This document shows positions 1 through 9,057 of a DNA stretch of 64,000 nucleotides, one piece after another. Origin of the DNA: Thermocatellispora tengchongensis (lineage in GTDB: Bacteria > Actinomycetota > Actinomycetes > Streptosporangiales > Streptosporangiaceae); contig NZ_JACHGN010000024.1 in NCBI RefSeq assembly GCF_014202315.1, positions 62,001 through 126,000 of the forward strand, written 5' to 3'. Every line of letters begins with the position of its first letter. Within the stretch, counting starts at the first letter, position 1. Both the position numbers and the translations under genes were made by a program. The notes beneath the pieces are model-generated. The model was not told where the DNA came from and did not search any database. It saw nothing but the letters and a program-made list of their open reading frames with translations.

Positions 1-3000
1 GTGAGAACCTGAGCACGGTCGTGCCGAGCGGGCTGTCGGGGCCCTCGATCGGCAGGCCGATGCGGTCGCGGGTGCGGGCGTCCCACAGCGAGATCCTGCC
101 GGAGCTGGTGACGGTGGCGACGGTACGGCCGTCGGCGCTGTAGGCGACCCCGCTGACGTGGGAGGAGTTCGGCCCGAAGGGCTGCTCGGCGGCCCGGACG
201 CCGGGCAGGGCGATCAGCGGGCTCTCCTGCCCGTTCACCGCCAGCGTGCCGCCGCCGGGGGCGAAGGCGAGCGTGTCGGCGTACGGGGCGTAGACCATGC
301 CGAGCTGGGCCCGCTCGCGCACGTCGAAGACGTGCACGCTCGTCCCGGCGCCGCTCGCGCCCGCGGACGTGGTGGCCAGCAGGCCCCCGTCGCGGTCCAG
401 CGCCATCCGCTCGCCCGTCACCGGGATGTCGTCCTGGCCGGAGGTCAGGGGGAACGAGCCGCGCTTGTCGCGGGTCGGCACGTCCCACAGGGTCACCGTC
501 CGGTCGGTCACCTGGCCGGTGAGCGCGGCGAGGGTGCGGCCGTCGCCGCTGAAGGCCACGTTGACCAGGGTGACCTCCTCGCCGGCGTCGCCGCCGGTGT
601 CGGCGCGCAGCTCGGCCACCGGGTCGCCCGCCCGGCCGCCGTCGCCCACGTTCCACAGCCGTACCACCGCGCCGTTCCCGTCGCGGGTGGTGGCGTTGAT
701 CGTGGCGAGGAGCCGGCCGTCGGGGCTGAGCGCGCGCCGGGCCCGGATCAGGGCGGCCGGGCCGGTCTCGTCCACGGCGAAGCGGATGGGGCGGGTGAAC
801 GGCCCCACGTCCAGGCGGGTGACCGAGCCGCCCCCGGTCAGCACCCGCAACGCGGTGTCGCCGGGCTCGAACCACATGCCGGGCACCGTCTCGCCGTGCT
901 CTCCCGGGAACACGTGCGCCGCGTCGTGCGGCCGCCCGACGCGCCACAGCCCGATCCTGGTCGTGCCGCGCACGTCGGCGGCGGCCAGGTATCGCCCGTC
1001 GGCGGTGAAGACGGCCGGCGTGAGCTGCAGGTTCTCGCCGGAGCCGCCGAGGTCCTCCGCCCCGAACGCGTACGGCGCCTCGCCCTGCCGCGCGCCCGTG
1101 CCCGTGTCGAACAGCACCACGCCCTTGGAGCCGCTCACCGCCACGGTGCGGCCGTCGGGGCTGAAGGCGAGCCCGGTGAACTCGATGACCTCCTCTGCGG
1201 GCAGGCGCAGCGTGCGCAGCCGGCCCCCGCCGGCGAGGTCCCACAGCTCCACCCGGAGCGGGGTCACGCCGGTGGGCCCGGTCCTGGCCACGACCGCCGC
1301 CACCTTGTCGTCGGGCGAGATCGCCACGTTGCCGATGTCGGGCTCTTTCTCCCGGCCGCCCAGCACCACGCGACGGTCCTCCAGGTCCCACACGCGTACG
1401 CCGTCGTCGAAGTCGCCCCGGGTGATCAGCAGGCCGCCGCCGGGGCTGAACCCGACGACGGGCCCGCGCCCCGGCCAGAACGACTCCAGGCCGCCGCCGC
1501 CCGTGACGGCCCCCGCGATCGGGTCGCCCACCTGCCGCCCGGACCGCACGTCCCACAGCCGGACCTCCTTCGCGCCGCCCACCGCCACGGTGCCGCCGTC
1601 GGGGCTGACCGCGACCGCGGTCACGTTCTCCACGCCGGTGACGGGGAAGTCGGCGATCCGCCTCCGGGTCCGTACGTCCCAGACCCGGGCCCGCCCGTCG
1701 GAGACCGCGGCGAAGGTCGTGCCGTCGGCGGCCATCCCGTGCGCCGCGCCGCCGCGCGCCCCCGGCTCGGTGAACACGTCCAGCTCGGGCTGGGCCAGCG
1801 AGCCGTACAGGCCGCCCCGGGTCACGTCGGTCTCGGTCAGCCGCCAGGCGGCGGCGGTGAGCAGCATGCCGAGCGCCGGGTCGGTGGGGCGCAGCGTCTC
1901 GGCCTCGGCCACGAGCTGGCGCGAGACCGCCTCGGTGAGCTGCGCGGCCACCTTGCGCCGCTCGCCGTCGGCCACGCGGCGCTGCTGCTCGGCCAGCGCC
2001 CCGGCCCCGAGCGAGACGGCCAGCATGACCGACAGCGCGACCGTGACCAGCCGCCGCCTGCGGGTGCGGCGGTGGGTGAGCGCGACGCCCGCGTCCAGGT
2101 AGTCGCGCTCGATCCGGTTCAGCGTGACCACGTGGCGGCCGGTCGCGGCCCAGCGCAGCGCCTCCTCCAGCCGCGTGCCCTGGTACAGGTCGGCGGTCTT
2201 GCGGCCGTGCTCGTGCCACAGCCGCGCCGCGTCGCTCATCCGGTGGTGGACGAGCAGCCCCTCGCGGTCGGCCTCCAGCCAGCCGCGCATCCTGGGCCAG
2301 GCGCGCGGCAGCGCCGGGCTGGCCAGGGTGAACCCGTCCTCCTCGCGCACCACGAGCCCCGCCGACAGCAGCCCGCCCAGCCCGCGCTCCACCGCCGTGC
2401 CGGCGCCGGGCGGGCCGGTCGCCGCCGAGTCCCGGGCCAGGGACTCCACCTCGACGGTGGTGAGCACCCGGGGCATCTCGACGCCGGGCGTGGCCGGCAT
2501 GACCATGCGCAGCAGGAGCTGCGGCACCGCCGCCCGCGCCTCCGGGTCCAGCCCCTCGTACACCCGCTCGGCCACCGCGCCGAGCGAGGGGGCGCCGGCC
2601 AGCTCCACCGGGGGCCGCAGGCCGGACGCCGCCCGGCTGCCGGTCGCGACCGGGTCGGCCGCGCCGCCCGCGCCTCCCTGGGCCCCGGGACCGGCGACCA
2701 GCGCCACCAGCAGGTCCATCGCGGACGGCCGCCGGTCGGGGTTCTTGTCCAGCGCGGCCCGCACCAGGTCGCGCAGCGGCTCGGGCACCGCGCCGAGATC
2801 GGGCTCGTCGGTGAGGATGCGGTGCAGGACGTGTCCGGCGCCGGTCCCGGCGAACGCGTGCCGGCCGCTCGCGGCGTACACGACGATCGCGCCCCAGGCC
2901 CACACGTCGGCCGGGCGGCCGGTGCGCCGCCCCGCCGCCGCCTCCGGCGACAGGTACAACGGAGTGCCCGCGATGTGCCCGGTGCTGGTCAGCGACATCT

Positions 3001-3547
3001 CGGCGGTGCGCGCGATGCCGAAGTCCACCACCCGCAGGCCGTCGGAGCCGAGCAGCACGTTGTCGGGTTTGAGGTCGCGGTGGATGACGTCGGCCTGGTG
3101 GATGGCGACCAGCGCGGTCGCGATCCCCGTCGCCATGCGGTGCAGCGCGTCCCCGGTGTACGGCCCCGCGCGCTCGACCGCCTGCCCCAGGCTGGGCCCG
3201 TCCACGAACTCGCTGACGATGTACGGCCGCTCGCCGTCGAGCCGGGCCTCCAGCACCCGGGCGGTGCAGAACGAGGCCACCCGCTGGGCCGCCATCGCCT
3301 CCTTGGCGAAGCGGGCGCGCACCTCGGCGTTCCCGGCCAGGTGCACGTGCACCACCTTGACCGCCACCCGCCGCCCGGCCGGGTCGTACGCCTCGTACAC
3401 CACGCCCTGCCCGCCGGAGCCGAGCCTGCGCGCGATCACGTAGTCGCCGATCGCCCGCGGGTCTCCGGCCCGCAGCCCCGCCTCGCCGCGGTCGCGCCCC
3501 ACCGCCGGCGCCGTGCCGCCCCCTGTGCCGCCGCTCATGTCCGCCAT
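1..3547 (-). CDS. Ser/Thr protein kinase with C-terminal WD40-like propeller (3' end off the left edge)
   Basis: Translating the minus strand from ATG at 3547 gives an uninterrupted frame to base 1, about 1182 codons with no stop, so the C-terminus lies outside the window. The N-terminal 290 or so residues are a Hanks-type kinase: glycine loop GSGGQG, the VAVKVV lysine, HRDLKPDN near residue 150, then VDFGIA and GTPLYLSPE. A region resembling the helical linker of kinase-WD40 proteins follows, then one membrane helix near residue 500 (VTVALSVMLAVSLGAGALA). The rest is repeated beta-propeller blades ending in LWDV or similar and starting SPDG. Topology would put the kinase inside and the propeller outside the membrane, or the propeller may be a scaffold; this is inference. 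A second ATG three codons on (3538) is equally possible. Confidence 0.93.
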   Translation of the reverse strand, partial: MADMSGGTGGGTAPAVGRDRGEAGLRAGDPRAIGDYVIARRLGSGGQGVVYEAYDPAGRRVAVKVVHVHLAGNAEVRARFAKEAMAAQRVASFCTARVLEARLDGERPYIVSEFVDGPSLGQAVERAGPYTGDALHRMATGIATALVAIHQADVIHRDLKPDNVLLGSDGLRVVDFGIARTAEMSLTSTGHIAGTPLYLSPEAAAGRRTGRPADVWAWGAIVVYAASGRHAFAGTGAGHVLHRILTDEPDLGAVPEPLRDLVRAALDKNPDRRPSAMDLLVALVAGPGAQGGAGGAADPVATGSRAASGLRPPVELAGAPSLGAVAERVYEGLDPEARAAVPQLLLRMVMPATPGVEMPRVLTTVEVESLARDSAATGPPGAGTAVERGLGGLLSAGLVVREEDGFTLASPALPRAWPRMRGWLEADREGLLVHHRMSDAARLWHEHGRKTADLYQGTRLEEALRWAATGRHVVTLNRIERDYLDAGVALTHRRTRRRRLVTVALSVMLAVSLGAGALAEQQRRVADGERRKVAAQLTEAVSRQLVAEAETLRPTDPALGMLLTAAAWRLTETDVTRGGLYGSLAQPELDVFTEPGARGGAAHGMAADGTTFAAVSDGRARVWDVRTRRRIADFPVTGVENVTAVAVSPDGGTVAVGGAKEVRLWDVRSGRQVGDPIAGAVTGGGGLESFWPGRGPVVGFSPGGGLLITRGDFDDGVRVWDLEDRRVVLGGREKEPDIGNVAISPDDKVAAVVARTGPTGVTPLRVELWDLAGGGRLRTLRLPAEEVIEFTGLAFSPDGRTVAVSGSKGVVLFDTGTGARQGEAPYAFGAEDLGGSGENLQLTPAVFTADGRYLAAADVRGTTRIGLWRVGRPHDAAHVFPGEHGETVPGMWFEPGDTALRVLTGGGSVTRLDVGPFTRPIRFAVDETGPAALIRARRALSPDGRLLATINATTRDGNGAVVRLWNVGDGGRAGDPVAELRADTGGDAGEEVTLVNVAFSGDGRTLAALTGQVTDRTVTLWDVPTRDKRGSFPLTSGQDDIPVTGERMALDRDGGLLATTSAGASGAGTSVHVFDVRERAQLGMVYAPYADTLAFAPGGGTLAVNGQESPLIALPGVRAAEQPFGPNSSHVSGVAYSADGRTVATVTSSGRISLWDARTRDRIGLPIEGPDSPLGTTVLRFS

Positions 3548-3615
3548 TCGCGTACCTCGACCCCGTGGATGACAGGGAGAAGATACCGTCGGCGTCCGGG
3601 CGCGCGGCGCCCCGA

Positions 3616-3673
3616 GGTGCGGCCGGTGCGGCTGGTGCAGTGGTGCCGCTAGTGCCCCTGGTGCCCCTGGTGC
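3616..3673. repeat. 9-bp tandem repeat (GGTGCSSCT/GTGCCCCTG type) across the oxidase stop codon
   Basis: Degenerate 9-bp units beginning GGTGC run across the 3' end of the multicopper oxidase gene and past its stop codon (TAG, minus strand, 3649-3651). The in-frame copies encode the HQG units at the end of the protein, so the His/Gly tail probably grew by unit duplication. Confidence 0.6.
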
Positions 3674-5679
3674 GGTTGTCCCCGGTGGCCGGTGGGCCTG
3701 TGGTGACCGCCCGGCCCGCGCCGGCCCGGCGCCGGCTGCCCCGGCCGTCCGCCGCCGGTCCCGTGGTGGTGCAGGGCCAGCACCTCCGGCGGCATCACCA
3801 CGTACGGCCGCATCATGTGCATCTCATGTTCCAGGATGTGGCAGTGGTAGACGTACCGGCCCACCTGGTCGAACCGGCCGGTCACGGTCACCAGCTCGGT
3901 GTCCTGCAGCCTGACCACGTCCTTCCAGCCGCGCTCGTGCGGCTGGACCGTGCCCGCGCGGACGTACCTGATCGGCTTGGTGGTGCCGCGGATCTTGGCG
4001 TTCCAGCCGCTGCCGTCGTAGATGTCCCGCCCGAGCACCTGGAAGCGCACCATGTGCAGGTGCATCGGGTGCGGCGGGCGGCCCAGCGACAGGAACCGCC
4101 AGGTCTCGCGCCCGCCGCGCGGGATGACGAAGGCGTCGCCGTCGGCGTAGTCGCCGGCCACCCGCTTGAGCGTGACCACCCTGCCGTTCGGCCCCTTGAC
4201 CTGGATCACCCCGGTCGAGGGGATCTTCACCTTGCGCGGATCGACCTCCACCATCTCCCACAGGCCGATCTCGGCCGGGCCGTCGCCGATGACCGCGTTC
4301 GGCGGCAGCACGATCCAGCGCACCCGCCCCTCGGCCTCCTGCGGCGCCACCGGGCGGAAGGAGTCCGACAGCTTGGCGGGCACCGCGAACCGGCTCCCGC
4401 CGCGCTCGGGCCCGATGTGGAAGCGCATCAGGTCGGACTCGGCGATGGCGGTCTTCGGGTTCGCCTTGCCCGGCGTGACGCCCGGGTAGGTGTTGCTCAG
4501 GCAGACCTTCTGCCCGGCGAGCGGGCGGAAGTCCACCAGGAGGTCGGCCCGCTCGGCCGGCGAGAGCACGATCGCGCCCTTGACCTCGGCGGGCTTGCCG
4601 AGCAGGCCGCCGTCGGTGCCGATCACCCTCACCAGCTCCGGCCGGGGGCGGCCGTCGCGGTCCAGCAGCATCAGCCGGTACGTGCGCGCGTTCGACGCGT
4701 TCAGCACCCGCAGCCGGTACCAGCGCGGCTCCACCTCCGTGTACGGCCACACCACCCCGTTGACCACGTTGTACGGCCCGAGGAAGAAGCCGCCGGCGGT
4801 GGTCTGGCTCGGGTCGCGGGTCAGCTTGTACAGCAGCCTGCCGTTGGGCCGGCCGTCGGCCCCGAGGTCGAAGTTGCGGTCGCACAGCACCAGCGGCAGC
4901 TCGTACCGGCCGCTGGGCAGCCCCAGCGACTCCTCCTCCTTGTCGCGGATCAGGTACATCCCGATGAGCCCGGCATAGAGGGTGAACCGGGTCAGGTGCA
5001 TGGCGTGGTCGTGGTACCAGAGCGTGGTGGCGGGCTGGTCGTTCGGGTACTCCGACAGTTGCGCGTCGCCGGGGAAGACCGCGTTCTCCGCCCAGCCGTC
5101 GTTCCCGCCGCCCGTACGCGCGCCGTGCACGTGCACCGCCGCCCACGGGGGCAGCCCGCGCACCGAGCCGTCCACCCGCGCCGACCCGGCGTGCCCCGGC
5201 CGGTTCGCCGAGGGCAGCTCGCCGCGCAGCCCGGCGCCCCCGAGCTCCAGCGCGAGCACCGGGAAGGGCGCGGCGAGCTCGTTCTCCCAGGCGATGCGCA
5301 CCCGCTGCCCGCGCCACACCTCGATCGTCGGCCCCGGGAAGACGCCCTCGTAGGTCCACATCGGGGTGGGCGGCATCTGCGAGTGCATCCGCCGCTGCGC
5401 GGCCCGCATCCGGATCGTCAGCTCCCAGTGCCGCCCCGCCCGCTCCGGCCGCACCACCGGCGGGATGGGCAGCCGGTCCACGAACTTGTGCAGCACCAGC
5501 GCCGAATCGGCCGGCGGATCGCCCGCCCGCGCGAAGCGGGGCATGGGCTCGCCGGGATCGGCCGGGTCGCGGGGCGCGGCCCAGGGCACCCGCCCGCCGA
5601 TCCCCGCGGCCAGCACCGCGCCGGCGGCCCCCGCCAGCGCCTCCCGCCGAGTAGCCCAGTCTCCCCCGAAGGCCGTCAC
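3649..5679 (-). CDS. Tat-exported multicopper oxidase (CotA/phenoxazinone-synthase-like)
   Basis: Predicted 676-residue laccase-type oxidase coupling one-electron oxidation of phenols, bilirubin-like compounds or metals to reduction of O2 to water. All four copper motifs are visible: VHVHG, WYHDHAMH, the type-1 region HPMHLHMVRF, and YHCHILEHEMHMM near the C-terminus. The GTG start at 5679 has a GGGGG Shine-Dalgarno six bases upstream and places a twin-arginine signal (ATRREAL followed by an Ala/Gly-rich core) at residues 8-30; a GTG at 5751 would add 24 residues in front without a convincing ribosome site. The last 40 residues are a Gly/Pro/His-rich tail (GGHHRPTGHRGQPHQG). Such tails can bind metals, but nothing here proves it. 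The substrate cannot be named. Confidence 0.92.
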   Translation of the reverse strand: MTAFGGDWATRREALAGAAGAVLAAGIGGRVPWAAPRDPADPGEPMPRFARAGDPPADSALVLHKFVDRLPIPPVVRPERAGRHWELTIRMRAAQRRMHSQMPPTPMWTYEGVFPGPTIEVWRGQRVRIAWENELAAPFPVLALELGGAGLRGELPSANRPGHAGSARVDGSVRGLPPWAAVHVHGARTGGGNDGWAENAVFPGDAQLSEYPNDQPATTLWYHDHAMHLTRFTLYAGLIGMYLIRDKEEESLGLPSGRYELPLVLCDRNFDLGADGRPNGRLLYKLTRDPSQTTAGGFFLGPYNVVNGVVWPYTEVEPRWYRLRVLNASNARTYRLMLLDRDGRPRPELVRVIGTDGGLLGKPAEVKGAIVLSPAERADLLVDFRPLAGQKVCLSNTYPGVTPGKANPKTAIAESDLMRFHIGPERGGSRFAVPAKLSDSFRPVAPQEAEGRVRWIVLPPNAVIGDGPAEIGLWEMVEVDPRKVKIPSTGVIQVKGPNGRVVTLKRVAGDYADGDAFVIPRGGRETWRFLSLGRPPHPMHLHMVRFQVLGRDIYDGSGWNAKIRGTTKPIRYVRAGTVQPHERGWKDVVRLQDTELVTVTGRFDQVGRYVYHCHILEHEMHMMRPYVVMPPEVLALHHHGTGGGRPGQPAPGRRGPGGHHRPTGHRGQPHQGHQGH

Positions 5680-5781
5680 GTACGTCCCCCCGTCTCGCTC
5701 CTGCAAGACGGACACGATCGCAGCCGTCACCCGCGGGAGGCGACGCGACACTCGGGGACGCTACCGGCCCTTGGCCTTTCG

Positions 5782-6687
5782 CTAGCCCTTCAGGGCGTCG
5801 TGGAAGGCGGCGGCGAGGTCCAGCAGCTCGGCGTCCTCGGTGGTGGTGAGCTGGAGGTCGAGCAGGATCTCGTGCACGCCCGCCTCGGCCGCGGCGCTCA
5901 GGTACTCCGCGATCTGCTTGACCGTGCCGCTGCGCGGCACCGCCCCCTCCGGCGCGGGGGAGCCGGTCACCTTGGGGTTACAGCGCAGGACCATCCGCAG
6001 CCGGTCGGGATCGCGCCCGGCCTCCTCGGCGGACTGGCGGATCGCGGTCCACATGCCGGTGAGCATGGGCAGCGGCAGGGCCGCGGTGAGCCAGCCGTCG
6101 GCCCGGCGGCCGACGCGGCGCAGCGCGGCGGGCGCGAACCCGGCCAGGTAGACCGGCAGGTTCTGCGGCTTGGGCTCGATGGTGCTGGGGGTGATGGTCC
6201 ACCGGTCGGAGGAGTACTCGACGGGGTCGGAGGTCCAGATCGCCTCCAGCGCGTCCAGCATGTCGTCCAGACGGGCCGCGCGGTCGGCCCAGGGGCGGCC
6301 GTTGGCGGCGTACTCCTCCCGGGACCAGCCCAGGCCGAAGCCCGCCACGGCCCGGCCGCCGCTGAGCCGGTCGAGCGTGGCGAACGATCGGGCCACCAGC
6401 GGCGGGGAGTACCAGCAGGCGTTCAGGGTGCTGGTGCCGAGCCGCACCCGCTCGGTCACCGCCGCCGCGACCGACAGCACCGCCACCGGGTCCAGGAACG
6501 TACGGTGCTGCGGCGGGATGGTGCCGTCGCCGCCCGGGTAGCGGTCCAGCGGCCGGAGCGGGCTGAGCAGCCGGTCGCCCACCCACAGGCTGTCGTAGCC
6601 GATCCGCTCCGCGCCCGTCGCCACCGCCGTGACGCTGCCCAGCGAGGCGAACGCCCCGTACTGGGCCACTGCCAAGCCGAGGTCCAC
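5782..6687 (-). CDS. LLM-class flavin-dependent oxidoreductase (F420-type)
   Basis: 301 residues of the bacterial luciferase-like TIM-barrel family. Visible family features are the N-terminal MDLGLAVAQYG strand, GYDSLWVGDRL, RVRLGTSTLNA, the conserved SGGRAVAGFGLGWSREEY segment and VYLAGFAPAALRRVGRRADGW. In actinomycetes most of these enzymes use reduced F420 rather than FMN; the sequence alone does not settle the cofactor or the substrate. It lies ten bases downstream of the DUF574 methyltransferase gene on the same strand, so the two are probably one transcript. Confidence 0.88.
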   Translation of the reverse strand: MDLGLAVAQYGAFASLGSVTAVATGAERIGYDSLWVGDRLLSPLRPLDRYPGGDGTIPPQHRTFLDPVAVLSVAAAVTERVRLGTSTLNACWYSPPLVARSFATLDRLSGGRAVAGFGLGWSREEYAANGRPWADRAARLDDMLDALEAIWTSDPVEYSSDRWTITPSTIEPKPQNLPVYLAGFAPAALRRVGRRADGWLTAALPLPMLTGMWTAIRQSAEEAGRDPDRLRMVLRCNPKVTGSPAPEGAVPRSGTVKQIAEYLSAAAEAGVHEILLDLQLTTTEDAELLDLAAAFHDALKG

Positions 6688-6697
6688 CGGGTCCTCC

Positions 6698-7477
6698 CTA
6701 CTGCTTGCGGCCGACGCCGCACAGGATGAGCGATGTGTCCGGAGGGTCGATCGGGTCGTGGTCGGGGCGCCACTGCGGCAGCCAGACCACGCCGGGCTCC
6801 ACCAGCTCCAGGCCGGTGAACAGCGCCTCGATCTCGGCGCGGGTGCGCAGCACGAGCGGGGACGTGGCTTTCTGGTAGACCTCGGTGCCCTTGTCCACGG
6901 CGGCGGCCCGCGCGTCGCGGGTGCCGTGGGACAGGGCCAGCAGGCTGCCCGGCGGCAGCGCGTCGCGCAGCGTCGCCATGATCCGGGCCGGGCCGTCGTC
7001 CTCGGTGATGAAGTGCATGACCGCGACCAGCAGCAGCCCGATCGGCCGGCTGAAGTCCAGGGCCTTCACCACGTCGGGATGGGTCAGGATCTCCTCCGGC
7101 CGGCGCAGGTCGCCCTGGACGATCGTGGTCCCCCTGCCCGCCCCCGCGAGCAGTGCGCGGGCGTGGGTGAGCACCACCGGGTCGCGGTCCACGTACACGA
7201 CGTGCGGCTCGGTGACGACCTCGCCCGCGACCTCGTGCACGTTGCCCTGCGTGGGCAGCCCGGTGCCGATGTCCAGGAACTGGGTGATGCCCTCGCGGGC
7301 CATAAACCGCACCGCCCGGCCCAGGAAGGCGCGGTTCTCGCGCGCGGCCAGCCGCAGCTCCGGGGCGACGGCGAGGATCTTCTCCGCCGCCTCGCGGTCG
7401 GCCGCGAAATTGTCCTTGCCGCCCAGGTAGTAGTCGTACAGCCGAGCGACGTTGGGCGTCGTCGGATCGAAGTCCAA
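6698..7477 (-). CDS. SAM-dependent methyltransferase, DUF574 family
   Basis: 259 residues. The signature LDFDPTTPNVARLYDYYLGGKDNFAADREAAEKIL near the N-terminus is diagnostic of the actinomycete DUF574 family, which has a Rossmann-fold SAM-binding core (FLDIGTGLPTQGN, VVYVDRDPVVL). The start chosen is TTG at 7477, because it opens right at the conserved LDFDP and has AGGAG five bases upstream; a frame opening 39 codons earlier (7594) exists but its extra residues do not resemble the family. The substrate is unknown for the family. It appears to lead a two-gene unit with the LLM oxidoreductase. Confidence 0.85.
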   Translation of the reverse strand: MDFDPTTPNVARLYDYYLGGKDNFAADREAAEKILAVAPELRLAARENRAFLGRAVRFMAREGITQFLDIGTGLPTQGNVHEVAGEVVTEPHVVYVDRDPVVLTHARALLAGAGRGTTIVQGDLRRPEEILTHPDVVKALDFSRPIGLLLVAVMHFITEDDGPARIMATLRDALPPGSLLALSHGTRDARAAAVDKGTEVYQKATSPLVLRTRAEIEALFTGLELVEPGVVWLPQWRPDHDPIDPPDTSLILCGVGRKQ

Positions 7478-7677
7478 GCGCGCTCCTGAGGCACCTCGGG
7501 TTCCGGCGTCGGTACCGGTTGGTACGACCAGCCTATCGATCTTTTGTACACCCGTGTACGGTCTGGGCGGCGATCGGCCCCCGGCGTACGACATGGGCGC
7601 GTGAGTCGTGAGGCGCCGGACTGCGGGGTAGTCGCACCCCTGGGGCCGTCGGGGGACGGCCGGCGGGAGGACGCCAG

Positions 7678-9057
7678 ATGATCCGAGGGTATGCCGAGCA
7701 GCCCAGCCCCCGCGCGGGCGGCCAGGTGACGCTGCGCGTGGCCACCGACGCGCCGGAGTTCCGGGTGGAGCTGTACCGGTGCGGCGACGGGCTGGTCCCG
7801 TGCGACAAGACGCCGTGGCTGCCCGGGGTGTACGCGCCCCAGCACCTGCCCTTCCACGACTGGGGCCGGCCCGGCACCGGGTTGCGCGGGGAGGCGCTGG
7901 CGCCGTGGGCCGCCTACCCGCTCCCGGCGCCCGCCGAGCCCGGCGTGTACGTCGCGGTGCTCGTCGAGGGCGACGGCCGCGGGCGCGACACCACCGACCC
8001 CGACCGCACCACCCCCGACGGGCGGGACGCCAGGGCCCTGTTCGTGGTACGCCCGCGCCGCCCGGCCGCCCCGATCCTGTACAAGCTCCCGCTGCTCACC
8101 TACCACGCCTACAACCTCGTGGACGGCCGCGCGTACGACCCGGCCTCGGGGGAGGGGCACTGGTGCCTGTACAACACGCCCCGCCCCGGCGACCTGCCCA
8201 CCCCGGTCCCGCCCGGCGTGGGGCTGCACCGGCCCGGCGGCGGCACCGGCGGCACGCCGTACGACATCGGGAACCACGACCCGTTCGACCCCACCCCGCG
8301 GCAAACCTACGTGCACTGGGACGGCCGGTTCGTGGCCTGGCTGGAGCGCGAGGGGTACCCGGTGGACTTCTGCACCGACGTGGACCTGCACCGCGAGGGG
8401 CGGGCGCTGCTGGAGCCGTACCGGCTGCTGGTCAGCGCCGGGCACGACGAGTACTGGAGCGACGCGATGCGCGCCGCGGTGGAGGAGCACGTGGCCGCGG
8501 GCGGGCACGCCGCCTTCTTCGGCGGCAACACCTGCTGGTGGCGGGTGGTCTTCCACGACGAGACGACCTTCTCGCGCGTCGGCTTCTGGCACGAGCAGGG
8601 GCACCCGGAGAACACCCTCATCGGCGTCAGCTTCCGCAACGGCGGCGAACGCGACCGCGACGACCACCCGCGGCCCGTCGGCTACCGGGTGCAGCACGCC
8701 GGCCACTGGGTCTACGCGGGCACCGGCCTGCGCGACGGCGACGTCTTCGGCGAGCAGGACTACCTGATCGGCTACGAGTGCGACGGCGCCGTCTTCGACC
8801 GCTCCGCCTACGAGGCGGGCGCCCCCGCCCGCCCCACGGGCGCCGACGGCACCCCGCCCGGCTTCCTCATCCTGGCCGTGGGCGACATCCGCCCCAGCGG
8901 CTGGGGCCACGGCAACGGCGCCGCCACCCTGGGCCTTCACACCCCCTGCGGCACCGTCTTCAACGCCGCCACCACCGACTGGCCGCGCGCCCTGGACACC
9001 TGCCCCGAGGTGGCCCAGATGACGAGGAACGTGCTGAACGCGCTCTCCCGCCCCTAA
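7678..9057 (+). CDS. N,N-dimethylformamidase beta-subunit-like protein
   Basis: 459 residues matching the large-subunit C-terminal domain found in N,N-dimethylformamidase and in many uncharacterised actinomycete proteins. The telling segments are ILYKLPLLTYHAYN, a central FVAWLEREGYPVDFCTDVDLH, LLVSAGHDEYWS and AAFFGGNTCWWRV, which form the glutamine-amidotransferase-like core. An N-terminal 110-residue beta domain precedes it. The small alpha subunit of the true amidase is not encoded nearby, so real formamidase activity is doubtful. The gene converges on the carbamoyltransferase gene with a 4-bp stop-to-stop overlap. Confidence 0.75.
   Translation: MIRGYAEQPSPRAGGQVTLRVATDAPEFRVELYRCGDGLVPCDKTPWLPGVYAPQHLPFHDWGRPGTGLRGEALAPWAAYPLPAPAEPGVYVAVLVEGDGRGRDTTDPDRTTPDGRDARALFVVRPRRPAAPILYKLPLLTYHAYNLVDGRAYDPASGEGHWCLYNTPRPGDLPTPVPPGVGLHRPGGGTGGTPYDIGNHDPFDPTPRQTYVHWDGRFVAWLEREGYPVDFCTDVDLHREGRALLEPYRLLVSAGHDEYWSDAMRAAVEEHVAAGGHAAFFGGNTCWWRVVFHDETTFSRVGFWHEQGHPENTLIGVSFRNGGERDRDDHPRPVGYRVQHAGHWVYAGTGLRDGDVFGEQDYLIGYECDGAVFDRSAYEAGAPARPTGADGTPPGFLILAVGDIRPSGWGHGNGAATLGLHTPCGTVFNAATTDWPRALDTCPEVAQMTRNVLNALSRP

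Noticed and set aside
158-3652. Plus-strand open frame of 1164 codons
   Set aside because: Antisense to the kinase/WD40 gene, whose motifs are unmistakable; the plus frame is Gly/Arg/Ala-rich low complexity with no family features, a result of high GC.
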